NCBI GenBank assembly: GCA_030762895.1
Contig: CM061062.1
Span: 209,001 to 273,000 of the forward strand
Source of the DNA: Sophora flavescens
Lineage: Eukaryota > Streptophyta > Magnoliopsida > Fabales > Fabaceae
DNA length: 64,000 nucleotides
Direction: 5' to 3'
Of the stretch, positions 31,857 through 42,508 are shown piece by piece. The translations under genes and the position numbers were made by a program. The notes beneath the pieces were generated by a model. That model saw nothing but the letters and a program-made list of their open reading frames with translations, had not been told where the DNA came from and searched no databases. Within the stretch, counting starts at the first letter, position 1. The number at the start of each line of letters is the position of its first letter.

Positions 31857-32262
31857 ATTTATCAATGGCAAAAATAACTCGATGAAACTTCTTGGAAGTC
31901 AAAGGTCTAGTTTTGACAAAACTGGTATTGGATACATTGAAGAGAATCACGATAAAGTATCTTATAAATCTTCAGAGAAAACAAAAGTGTCTAATAAATC
32001 TTCTTTTGATAAATCATGTTCTTTGTGTGGTAAATCTGGACATATTACGTCCAAGTGCTTTCACAAGAGAAAAGCCAAGTCTTTACATACTAGAATACTT
32101 AACAAAAGTGGACCCAAAAAAGTCTGGGTACCAAAACACCTTATAATCCCTCTTGCAGATTTATTGAATAAATCAAATAAGACACCTTTGGTAGAGATTG
32201 GAAAATGGACTCTTACCACTCACAATAACAAAAGAGTATACATTCCAAGGCTTTCAAATTAA
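31857..32262 (+). pseudogene. gag: gag of element E, part 2 (zinc knuckle)
   Basis: Continuation of E gag beyond the one-LTR insertion. LLGSQRSSFDKTGIGY is typical of Ty1/copia gag just before the knuckle. The CCHC motif is CSLCGKSGHITSKC (about 32017-32058), and GPKKVWVPKHLI precedes where protease should follow. The reading frame ends at 32262 and no protease DSG, integrase or RT motif appears downstream; an (AT)n run follows instead. Confidence 0.82.
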
Positions 32263-32361
32263 AAGAAAATATTTCAAGGGAAGGAAACACAGCAACAATA
32301 GAGTAAGTGATTTATTAAGACAAATCACTTCCAGGTAATTGTTTAAAGCCTAATTCTTATG

Positions 32362-32363
<2 letters not shown>

Positions 32364-32429
<66 letters not shown>
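32364..32429. repeat. (AT)n microsatellite
   Basis: 66-bp uninterrupted AT run between gag and the env-like ORF of element E, where pol would be expected. Confidence 0.95.
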
Positions 32430-32432
<3 letters not shown>

Positions 32433-32773
32433 GTTTATGAAATGCATCTGTTAGTTTTAAACCCGTCTGAAATGACGTGGACCCTCTTTAAAAAACTGAG
32501 AAAGACATTAATTTCAAATCTCTCGAATAATTAAGTGGGCAGTTAACGAGGAAACATTTCATTCCCTTCAGCTAGTTTCTCTCTCTGCACATCGGTGCAT
32601 TTAATGCAAAGTGCTTTTCGTAAATCTCTTCTTCACACAAAATCGTTCACCTTCAGACTCATCTCTTCGCTCTCTCTCTCTCTATCTATCTATCTCTATC
32701 TCTCTCTCAAAAAGTTTCAATCTTTCGTTCTCCTTCTGCCCTAATCTCTTTTCACCTTCCATCGCCTACAATA

Positions 32774-34024
32774 ATGGCTTCAAGGATATCAACAAACCCC
32801 TATATCCTCCCCAATATGGAAGAAGCAGAAGCCAGAAGAATACTCATAGAATATGTTGTCAAATTTGAAGAAATCAAAGCGGCTGGATTAGATGTTTTAC
32901 CTGAACCTGAGTTCGCAGGATGGATGAACTTCTTCATAATAAGGGAAAACTATATCCCTACATTATTAAATAGTTTTGGAAAAACTCTGCATCTTCAAGG
33001 CATGCACAACTGTTTAGCATAGCGAGAAACGTGAATGCAGTAAAGCATCTATTTGACGATTGGGACAGGAATGTCTGACGATTGGGAATAGTTTGAAGAC
33101 AAGGAAGAAGTTAATCTCACCCTATTTGGAGATAAGCTCTTTGAATGTAAGTTTGTTTGCTATCTCCTTCCAAAAGCTAGGCTTTTACATGTCATCTTGA
33201 CTAGGTGCGTAACCCCTAGGAAAGGCTCTCTGAATGTTGTGTCTAAGACTTATAAATATGCTTTATTTCGACTTCTCAATTTTAGAAAAGTTGATATAAA
33301 TGATCTTATTTTCAACCACATGATTAAGACTGCCAGTGGAAAGACATGTTATCCCTATGCCATGCTTTTAACAAGACTGTTAAGAAATAAGGGAACTATT
33401 TTAACTTCTTAAGTTTAGAATCAGATACTTGTTATTTCAGTGCAAACCCTTATAGATTTGGAAATGAAAAATGAATCTGGAGATGATTTCGTTGTAGCTA
33501 GATATCTCGTTGTTGATGAAACCCCTGGAAGAGTCTCTAATGACTTAGATGATGATAAACCCTTAAGTTCTGTTTTGAAAAGAAAAAGCAAGGAAGTTTC
33601 TATGACTGAGAAAAAGAAGAAAGAAAGAAACATGAAGAATTCAAGGGCAGATAGAACTTCAGTAACTAATGTAGTATCTGAACTAGTGGCTGGTGTATCT
33701 GACTGTTTCAATAAGAAGAAAAGATTGTCTAGGAAAAGAAAAGGAGGAAGTGCTGGAAAGAAAGAAGAAAGACTAAGCAAAGGAATAGGGATCGGTGAAC
33801 CTGGAAATAAGGAAGCTAGAATGTTTGTTCGAGAAGAAAATCAAGAAGAAGAAGAAGTACCACAAGAAGAAAGGGAACAAAGATGTGTTGAAGAATCAGA
33901 ACTAGAAAGAAAAAAAAGAATGTTGGAATTTGAACAAATTTGGGAAAAATATAGGAATGACTGGAGCATGAGATATAGACCATCCCAAGATACTTCACCA
34001 AAACCAATAAAGAAAATTGGTGAA
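32774..34024 (+). pseudogene. Envelope-like ORF of element E, part 1
   Basis: Begins at ATG (MASRISTNPYILPNMEEAEA) after a C/T-rich leader at 32640-32760. Motifs such as FFIIRENYIPTLLNSFGK, LLPKARLLHVILTRCVTPRKG and LNFRKVDINDLIFNHM resemble the putative plant transposon/envelope-like domain found after gag-pol in legume retrotransposons (recalled similarity, not searched). A Lys/Arg-rich segment (KKKRLSRKRKGG) and acidic-basic coiled regions follow. Stops and shifts lie near 33020-33190 and 33412. No signal peptide or membrane segment is seen. Ogre H interrupts it at 34030. Confidence 0.6.
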
Positions 34025-34029
34025 CTATC

Positions 34030-34985
34030 TGTAGCGACCTGTGCTTTCTTTTAGAGAGAAAACATGGAGTCGCCACCAACTTTATTTTGTTTCAAGGAAG
34101 TTGGAAAACATTTTAAGAAAAGCTTTGGGTTCGGGAGTCGATTATGTCTAGGGAAGGCAAGGAGACTTAACCCCACGACACCCTGGAACATCCATAAATG
34201 GTTACCTAAAATTAGTTGTGTAAATTATTAGTAACTTTAGTTGTGAATCTTTTTATTAAAACTAAATGAGGTTGAACATGGCACGTAAGTCCACAGGGCA
34301 ACCTCAAAATCCAAAGGGTTGAACATGACACTTGTCATAGGACAACCCAGAAAATAGATTGTTTCAATCAAGTGACCATCTTCTATTTTTATGTAAAATA
34401 AATAATTTTGCCTCTTGAAAATAGGAGAGAAATGAAACATAGAAGTGAAACATTTTACTAACTTATTCAGTGAACAGAGACATAGAAAAATAAGAATGTC
34501 AAGAGAAATTTATAAATAATATCAACGAAAAGAATAAGGGTTACCAAATGAGAGCAGAATAAGAATGATTTTTTTTATTCTCAGTGGTAAGATTTCAAGA
34601 TCGAAGTCTTTACATTCGATATCACTGGCTCCTTCAGCTCTTCCTTCTTAATCACTCTAATAATAGGGAAGAGAAAAGGAAACTCAGATCTCTGATCTCT
34701 TTTCCTCACAATAAAAATCTCTCTCTCTTTTCTCTTTTCTCACTAAGAAAATATCAGATCATAAGTCCCTCTCAAAAAAATGTTCCTCCCTGTCCAACAG
34801 CAAATATGATGGACTGGAAGGGATCACCCCGTCCAACATCAAATCCAAGGTAATGCACTGGAACAACCCCTCCTTTCTTCATTATTTTCTTTTTCTTCTT
34901 TCTCTCTTATTATTATTAGTCTCCTTGAAACATGATATCATAAAAATTAGAATAAAATGAAGATGGACAAAAATGGGTGTTCACA
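34030..34985 (-). repeat. 3' LTR of Ogre H
   Basis: 956 bp, TGTGAACACCC at 34985 to GGTCGCTACA at 34030 on the minus strand. It pairs with 48090-49060. It contains a CTCTCT-rich stretch and GTCCAACA words that recur in the 3' UTR tandem region. Confidence 0.92.
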
Positions 34986-35000
34986 GTTGCCCCTCTTTAC
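34986..35000 (-). other. Polypurine tract, Ogre H
   Basis: GTAAAGAGGGGCAAC on the minus strand directly before the 3' LTR start. Confidence 0.75.
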
Positions 35001-35187
35001 TTGTTGCATGCTAGAAGACATGATTAGTCGTGACTTTTCATGTATTGTAGTAATGAACAGGTAAAGAAAAATGAACACATATTTTGTCCAAAAAAACATG
35101 AGGAGCTCAGAAGAAAACCTTACACTTTGAAAATAGAATTGTAGTGGACGGAAACTCCTCGTCCAACAAGAGAGTAAATATGCAGTT

Positions 35188-36535
35188 GGCCTTAGAGCTC
35201 GAAAATAAACATGCAAAGGGCCTTAGAGCTCGAGAATAAAAAAGTAGTGAGCCTCAGAGATCGAAAATAAAATTGCAGTGAGCTTCAGAGCTCGAAAATA
35301 AACTTGTTGTGAGCCTCAGAGCTCGAAGAAAAAAATGCAGTGAGCCTCAGAGCTCGAAAATAAACTTGCAATGAGACTCAGATCGAAAATAAAAAAGTAG
35401 TGAGCCTTAGAGCTCGAAAATAAAATTGTAGTGAGCTTCAGAGCTCGGAAATAAACTTGTTGTGAGCCTCAGGGCTCGAGAATAAAGAAATGCAGTGAGC
35501 CTCAGAGCTTGAAAATAAACTTGCAATGAGCCTCAGAACTCGAAAATAAACTTGCAGCGAGCCTCAGAGCTCGAAAATAAAATTGCAGTGAGCCTCAGAG
35601 CTCGAAAATAAAAAAGTAGTGAGCCTCAGAGCTCGAAAATAAAATTGCAGTGAGCTTCAGAGCTCGAAAATAAACTTGTTGTGAGCCTCAGGGCTCGAGG
35701 AAAAAAATGCAGTGAGCCTCAGAGCTCGAAAATAAACTTGCAATGAGCCTCATAGCTCGAAAATAAAAAAGTAGCGAGCCTCAGAGCTCGAAAATAAAAT
35801 TGCAGTGAGCTTCAGAGCTCGGAAATAAACTTGTTACGAACCTCAGGGCTCGAGAATAAAGAAATGCAGTGAGCCTCAGAGCTCGAAAATAAACTTGCAA
35901 TGAGCCTCAGAGCTCAAAAATAAAATTGCAGCGAGCCTCAGAGCTCGAAATTAAAATTGCAGTGAGCCTCAGAGCTCGAAAATAAACTTCCAGTGAGCCT
36001 CAAAGCTTGAAAAAATAAAATTGCAGTGAGCCTCAGAGCTCGAAAATAAACTTGTTGTGAGCCTCAGAGCTCGAGAATAAATAAATGCAGTGAGCCTCAG
36101 AGCTCGAAAATAAACTTGCAATGAGCCTCAGAGCTCGAAAATAAAATTGCAGTGAGCCTCAGAGCTCGAAAATAAACTTGCAGTGAGCCTCAGAGCTTGA
36201 AAAAATAAAATTGCAGTGAGCCTCAGAGCTCGAAAATAAACTTGTTGTGAGTCTCAGAGCTCGAGAATAAAAATGCAGTGAGCCTCAGCTCGAAAACAAA
36301 CATGCAGTGGACGGAACCTCTTCATCCAACAGAAAATTAAATGTAATGGATGGATCCTCCTCGTCCAACAGAAAATAAACATGCAATGGAAGGAACCTCC
36401 TCGTCCAACAGAAAATAAATATGCAATGGATGGAACCTCTTCGTCCAACAGAAAGTAAACATGCAATGAGCCTTAGAGATCGAAAATAAAGGTGCGGTGA
36501 GCCTCAGAGCTCGAAAATAAATAATCAGTGATCTG
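35188..36535. repeat. 31-bp tandem repeat array in the Ogre 3' UTR
   Basis: About 36 units of a 31-bp monomer (core GAGCCTCAGAGCTCGAAAATA) with variable tails such as CTTGTTGT, ATGCAGT, CTTGCAAT, AAGTAGT and ATTGCAGT. The tails recur in fixed order, giving a five-unit (about 155-bp) period through about 35235-35880 and a longer six-to-seven-unit period in 35870-36290. At about 36300-36460 four units of a different ~40-bp monomer (CCTCCTCGTCCAACAGAAAA) interrupt it. Variable tandem repeats between pol and 3' LTR are known for Ogre elements. Confidence 0.9.
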
Positions 36536-37266
36536 AAACAAATGAGAATCCCTTCCTTTTAAGGACAACAGAACCAATTGCTCCCTGGAAAAACTTCGAC
36601 CAACCAAACCCTTGTTCAACGGCCACTCTGGGATGAGGCATCACTCATTCTTTTAACAACGTTGGTCACCCAAGAATCTGATAAACTCTGGATGTTATGT
36701 TTGTCCTTTCAAGCTTATTTGCCTCATTCTTTTGTCGTCTAGTGCATGCTACCTCTTCCACTGAATCTAAAGTATTGAGCCCTCTTGGTTTAAACCATTC
36801 ACCGGTGCTGCCATTAGAGTTATCAAATCATACCATTAAACTTATATTTACTTTTATTGAGACATGAGAGTGAACACGACAGGGGAGTGTGGAAGAAAAC
36901 CTCTTGCCTTAATATGAGAATTTAGGTTTTTAAGAGACAATAACAATGAGAACAAAGTTACAAAAGGGATCATGAAGATTAAAAAACAAAGATAAGCAAA
37001 GAAAATTACGAAAATCACATAAAATTTGCCCCAGTGTTGGTCCCTTGATTTTCATTTAATTGATTCCCCTCAGCCTTTTGATGACACAGATCTTGGTTCC
37101 TGTTTCTGATTCCTCAAACACACCTTCTTCGATCATTCCTTAATAATTTTTCCCCAGTATACTCAGCCGGATAAAATTGCCCCAGTATGGTGGGTGCTTG
37201 CAGAAGTGTTGGACCCTATCCTCCTCCTACGCTGCCCTTGCAGGTTTTTAGCCTAAGGTTTCTTTG
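36536..37266 (-). other. Ogre H 3' UTR, non-coding stretch
   Basis: About 730 bp between the tandem array and the pol end. I see no ORF, RNA gene or clear repeat, apart from short TGCCCCAGT words at about 37020-37190. Confidence 0.5.
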
Positions 37267-37470
37267 CCCTAACTTTTGCCTAGGTTGCCCTTTCGGGTTC
37301 TCAACCTAGCGGGCCTTTGCTTTTCTATTGTTCTTTTACCCTAACTTTTGCCTAGGCTGCCCTTTCGGGTTTTCAAACTAGTGGGCCTTTGCTTTCCTTT
37401 TGTTTTCATTGTTCTTTTTCCCTAACTTTTTCCTAGGCTACCTTTTCGGGTTTTCAACCTAGCGGGCCTT
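37267..37470. repeat. 72-81 bp tandem repeat after integrase
   Basis: About 2.7 copies starting at 37267, 37339 and 37420, each with CCCTAACTTTTGCCTAGG, CCCTTTCGGGTT and GGGCCTTTGC. It lies directly beyond the integrase stop codon. The second tandem family of the Ogre 3' region. Confidence 0.85.
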
Positions 37471-38627
37471 CAGGTGTAGAACTTTTTCACAGCATCAGAG
37501 TTTACTGGCCTTGGTAGCTCTTCCCCATCCATGTTTTGCAGAATCAAAGCACCTCCCGAGAACGCTTGTTTGACAATATAAGGACCTTCATAATTTGGTG
37601 CCCATTTTCCTCGAGCATCCTCTTGACTAGGGAGGATTTTCTTTAAGACCAGGTCTCCCGCACGAAATTCTCTAGGATGAACCTTTTTATTGAAAGCTCT
37701 TGCCATTCTGTTTTGATACAATTGCCCGTGACAGATAGCTGCCAGCCTTTTCTCTTCTATCATGTTCAACTGCTCATATCGAGTTTTCACCCACTCATAT
37801 TCTTCTAAGTCTGCTTCCATCAAGACTCTTAGCGAAGGGAGTTCTACTTCGATGGGTGAGACGGCTTCCATCCCGTACACCAGAGAGAAAGGGGTTGCCC
37901 CAGTGCTCGGTCGTACGTTAGTCCGATAAGCATGTAGAGCATATGGCAGCATTTCGTGCCAGTCCTTATAGTTTACAACCATCTTGGCAACGATCTTCTT
38001 GACATTTTTGTTTGCTGCCTCAACTGCACCATTCATTTGAGGCCTATAAGGAGCCGAATTGTGGTGTTTGATTTTGAGACCATCGCAAAAAATTTGAATC
38101 TCGGTACCATTAAGATTGGCAGCATTATCTGTGATTATCCTCTCTGGGATCCCGTATCTACAGACAATGTCCTTTTTGAGGAATTTGAGAAACACCCTTT
38201 GAGTTATGCTAGCATATGAAGCAGCTTTTACCCATTTAGTGAAATAGTCTATCGCCACCAAAATGAAACGATGACCATTGGAAGCCTTGGGATTAATGGG
38301 TCCGATGACATCTATTCCCCACATCGAAAAAGGCCATCGGGAAGCTAAACTGTGCAGTGGAAACGCAGGTGCATTAACCCGGTCTGCATGCATCTGGCAT
38401 TTTTAGCATTTATGAACATGCTCCATACAATATGACTCCATAGTAGACCAATAATAGCCACTTCTCAAGATCTTCCTAGCCATCATGTGACCATTGGCAT
38501 GAGTCCCACAGATTCCTTTATGAACTTCGATCCTGATCCATTTAGCTTCGCGAGCATCCACACATCTGAGTAGGGTACCATCATATCCTCTTTTGTACAA
38601 GACTACCTTGTTTGAGAAAAAGGCCAT
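37470..38627 (-). CDS. Integrase of Ogre H
   Basis: The zinc-binding N-terminus is at 38403-38627 (HKGICGTHANGHMMARKILR, HVHKC-x-KCQMHAD; one stop at about 38400 lies between the two Cys). Catalytic core: WGIDVIGPINPKASNGHRFI with first Asp, then YFTKWVKAASY, IITDNAANLNG (second acidic) and YRPQMNGAVEAANKNVKKI (third). The C-terminal GPF/Y-like module is LVLKKILPSQEDARGKWAPN with YEGPYIVKQAF, ending KKFYT. A 307-residue stretch is open. It follows the aRNase H, with a short degraded segment at 38628-38789. Confidence 0.9.
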
Positions 38628-38789
38628 AGCCAGTCTTCGGATGGTCTTTTTATTTACTTCGCTCGCCTCTACCGGGTATTCCTTGGTCTGAATATATCAC
38701 TTGATATCATGATACCAAGGCTTACCATCAGGTTCTCCTTCCACATGAGCACAGTACGCCGGTTCATCTTGCACTCTAATTTGGATGGG

Positions 38790-39338
38790 TTAGACATTGA
38801 TATGGATATCCAGCTTGGTCATGGTAGCTAGTGTGGCTAAAGCATCAGTAAATTGATTCTTGTCTCGACTTAAATGCGAGAAAGTAATCTCGTCGAACTT
38901 TACAATCAACTGAGTCAAGTATTTCTGATACGGAATCAACTTGGAGTCCTTGGTCCGCCATTCACCATTGACTTGGTAAATGATTAAAGCTGAATCCCCG
39001 AAGACTTTCAACTGTTGTATACCCATTTCAAGTGCCTTTTGCAATCCACCAGCACATGCCTCGTATTCTGCAATATTATTTGTACATTCGAATTTCAGTT
39101 TTACGACCATCGGGTATTGCTTGCCATTTGGTGAGATAACCGTTGCCCCTATACCGCTGCCATGCATATTGACTGCTCCATCAAAATACATTTTCCACAC
39201 ATCTTCATGTTCCTCATCTTCCTCGAGGGACATTATCTCTCCATCTGGGAACTCGGAATTGACAGGCCACCCATCCTCAAGAGGATTCTCTGCTAAATGG
39301 TCAGCAATCACACTTCCTTTGATGGACTTTTGAGTCAC
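38790..39338 (-). CDS. Second (archaeal-type) RNase H of Ogre H
   Basis: WKMYFDGAVNMHGSGIGATV carries the first catalytic Asp, ECTNNIAEYEACAGGLQKAL the Glu, VFGDSALIIYQVNGEW the next Asp, and DKNQFTDALATLAT the last. This is the extra RNase H acquired by the Tat/Ogre lineage, placed between the native RNase H and integrase. All four acidic positions appear present and the 182-residue frame is open. It would help remove RNA from the RNA-DNA hybrid. The N-terminal SIKGSVIADHLAENPLEDG is the usual linker. Confidence 0.9.
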   Translation of the reverse strand: MTQKSIKGSVIADHLAENPLEDGWPVNSEFPDGEIMSLEEDEEHEDVWKMYFDGAVNMHGSGIGATVISPNGKQYPMVVKLKFECTNNIAEYEACAGGLQKALEMGIQQLKVFGDSALIIYQVNGEWRTKDSKLIPYQKYLTQLIVKFDEITFSHLSRDKNQFTDALATLATMTKLDIHINV

Positions 39339-40606
39339 ATATTTGATGTCAAATTCTGACTATCACTTGCCACTTCGAAACCCTTAAGGAGATATGAGGA
39401 CTTTCGAAGATATACTTTAGAGGATCCATTCGAGAAATTAGCCAAGTGGTGTGATATAACATGTACTATCTGAGATTTCTGGAGGTCCATACTAGTGCAC
39501 AACAAGTCCGTATAACGAGCCTCACAGGCGTTAAACTTCTTACTCAGATAGTAAATTGCCTGCTCCTTCCTGCCAGATTCATCTTGTTGTCCCAGCATTG
39601 CCCCCATTGAGGTTGGCAGTATGGTGAGATAGAGTAATAATGGACGACCTTGGGTAGGTGGTACCAACACTGGGGGATTCGATAGATATGCCGTTATTTT
39701 ATCAAACGCTTCTTGACAGTCATCATCCTATCTTCCTAGATTATTCTTCCTTAGGAGTTTGAAGTTTGGCTCGCTCGCTCTTAGGTGTTGGCATGTCACG
39801 TATTGCTTCCACCTTGTTAGGGTCCACTTTTATTCATTCTCTACTGACAACAAATCCAAGTAAATTCCCTACGGATACACCGAAAGTACATTTTACAGGG
39901 TTGAGGCGCAACTTGTACTTTCTTAGCCGCTCGAACAACTTTCTCAAAACTGCCACATGGCTTTCTCCTTCCTTGGACTTAGCCACTATATCATCAACAT
40001 ATACCTCTACCTCCTTATGCATCATATCATGGAACAATGCTACCATAGCACGTTGGTAAGTGGCCCCAACATTTTTTAATCCAAAAGGCATCACTTTGTA
40101 ACAAAAAGTTCCCCAAGGGGTGATAAAAGTTGTCTCTTCTTTATCGTCATTGTCCATGAGGATCTGATTGTACCCAGAATACCCGTCCATGAAAGAAAAC
40201 CTGTGACTTCTGGCTGTACTGTCTACAAGGACATCAATATGAGGTAGGGGAAATCATCCTTTGGACTGGCTTTATTCAGGTCTCGGTAGTCCATTCACGT
40301 TCTGACCCTTCCATCCTTCTTTGGTACTGGAACAATATTAGCTACCCATTCCGGGTGTCTAGCTACTTCCAGAAAGTCAGCCTCCAACTGCTTGGTCACT
40401 TCTTCCTTGATCTTTAGCGACATCTCAGGGTGCATTCTCCTTAATTTTTTCTTCTTTGGAGCCACATCTGGGTATAAGGGAATTTTATGCAATGCTATCT
40501 CAGGATCTAAACCTGGCATATCTCTATAGGACCATGCAAAAACATCCAAATACTCTTTGAATAGTGCAACCATTTCTTCTCGCTCTGGGTTATCCACTAT
40601 TTTCAA
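39335..40606 (-). pseudogene. Reverse transcriptase and native RNase H of Ogre H
   Basis: RT N-terminus: EYLDVFAWSYRDMPGLDPEI, then HPEWVANIVPVPKKDGRVR (about 40295-40360). After a break: MDGYSGYNQILMDNDDKEET, PWGTFCYKVMPFGLKNVGAT and the active site EVYVDDIVAKSKEGESH (about 39960-40010). Thumb: NPVKCTFGVSVGNLLGFVVS. RNase H remnant: LLLYLTILPTSMGAMLGQQD and QAIYYLSKKFNACEARY (39500-39640). Frame changes at about 40290, 39830 and 39700 mean no continuous product, unless an intron, known in Ogre elements, accounts for one break. Confidence 0.85.
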
Positions 40607-41022
40607 CTCCTTCTAGTCTTCCTCGGTTCCCATATTGATCACTTCTACAACCTCATCATTCGAGCTCATCCCCTCCTCTGATCGTTTCACCGCTTTCACG
40701 AATCCTTCAATGTCTTCTTCTTCCTCATCGGATTCAAGGTCGTATTCATCAGCGACCGCGAGGGAATCAATAAATGAGTTTTCGAAGTTCCTTTCCCGAG
40801 GTAAATCTTTAGTGGGAGACGTATTCCTGGAAGAAAAAATCAGGAATAGGAGAAGTATAGGCAAGGGCCTTATTTATGACAAAAAGCTTAGACAAAATAA
40901 ATAAATGAAAGAGAGACAAAAGAAACGATGGAATCAAAAGGAAAACACCAGACAAAGTGTTATATTTTCATTCATGTCTCAAAGAGAGTAAACATCGGTT
41001 CATAATTAGTACAATAAGATAA

Positions 41023-42466
41023 TTACTTTATGGAAATAAAATCAACAAATGATTCAGACCGCCAATTGTTGAGAACTTCATTGTTAGCAGGGAGATAGAT
41101 GACATGGTTCTCGTCCAGCTTCTCATCAAGTGTGCTGATAGTGAAGTGAGGGGAAAATGATTTTGCGGGACTGATAACTTCAGCAGCTATTGGGAAAGTC
41201 TCCGTCAGGAGGGGAAGATACTTTCTCTGGCGCTCTTCTTCTTCCTTGTTCTCAAGAGTCATGAATTTCATCCCTTCTGTTAGGTTGGGCTGATACCCCA
41301 ATCCGCGTCTTCCTTCTCTCACAGCCGCTTCAATTGGCCGAGAGATCCCTGGCAGCTGAGGCCCTAGGACTTTTCCTCTTTGATACCCGTTCTTTTCCAT
41401 GATGCGGACTACTACTTCATTCACATTCTTCATTGGGGGCTCCCTTTTCTCGTTCTCTGACTTCAATACCTCAAAACTACGTTGTGAGTCATCTTCCATC
41501 TGCTTTGTACTTTCCACATAAGGTACTGTGGTGGGCTTCGTCAGCATGATTTCCTCTTCACCACGGACAGTAATAACGTATCCGTCTTGGATATACTTCA
41601 AACACTGATGCAAAGTCGATGGAACCACTCCTGCTTCATGAATCCAAGGCCTCCCCAAAAGCATGTATGTAAGCTGGTTGGATTTCCGTGACCTGAAAGA
41701 GGACAGGGAAAGAACTAGGCCCTATTTCAAGGGACAGAGTTATCTCTCCTAAGATTCCTCTTGCTGTCCCATCAAAGGCTCGCACAATCATTTATTGTGG
41801 TGTCAAATCCGCCACGCTTATATTCAGCTGCTCGAGTGTGGACATTGGAACCACATTCAACGCCGAACCACCATCCACAATCACCTTTTCAATCACAAAC
41901 CCCTTACACTTTAGGGTGATGTGTAAGGCTTTGGTGCTACTGCGGGATTTCGAGGCCACTTCATCTTCCGAGAAAGTAATCATGTTGACATGCCTGATTG
42001 GGTCCACCATACTTACCACATTTTCCGGAGTGACGTCAGGTTTGACATACGCTTCATTCAACACCTTCAATAATGCCTTGCGATGCAATTCTGATGTCAA
42101 GACAAGCGACAAAAGAGATATCCTTGCCGGAGTTTTCTTCAACTGTTCTACCACATCATATTCACTTTGCTTCATGATCTTCAGAAACTCTTCTTCTTCT
42201 TTCCCTTTTCTTTCACCCATAGTTTTCTCTTCTTCGGCTTCCTTCATCATTTTTTCTTCAGCAGGGGTGTAGCATCGCCCGCTCCTTGCAATGCCTCCAA
42301 TTCTCACAATATTAGTAACTTGGGCCCTCAAGGTCTCCCCTGAAGCTCCAGTTAGTTCGACTTTCTGTTCATAATTCCATGGTACAACATGTGTATCAGC
42401 ATAAGCAAAAGGAGTTGGCTTGCTCACCCTTACGATGACTCTTTCTGGGTCTGAAGGTTTGTTCAA
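41023..42466 (-). pseudogene. Protease region and linker of Ogre H
   Basis: The protease motif is VIVDGGSALNVVPMSTLEQL (about 41800-41880), preceded by the gag-protease linker with Glu/Lys-rich EEEKTMGERKGKEEEE. After a frame change near 41700-41790, MLLGRPWIHEAGVVPSTLHQ is the end of the protease fold. A G-patch-like NGYQRGKVLGPQLPG and GRRGLGYQPN segment follows (about 41290-41400), as in other Tat/Ogre elements. From 41022 to 40607 another acidic stretch with DEYDLESDEEEEDIEGF leads into RT. Confidence 0.82.
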
Positions 42467-42508
42467 GGGTGGTACTCGGAGTACAACTTTCTCAACTACA
42501 TTGACTTC

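Noticed and set aside
32640..32760. CTCTCT-rich stretch as evidence of a host gene promoter
   Set aside because: It is inside element E and leads only to the env-like ORF; kept as a leader, with a possible internal promoter noted as a question.
35188..36535. CRISPR-like array of short regular repeats
   Set aside because: Repeats are contiguous with no unique spacers, lie in an Ogre 3' UTR of a plant genome, and no cas genes are near.
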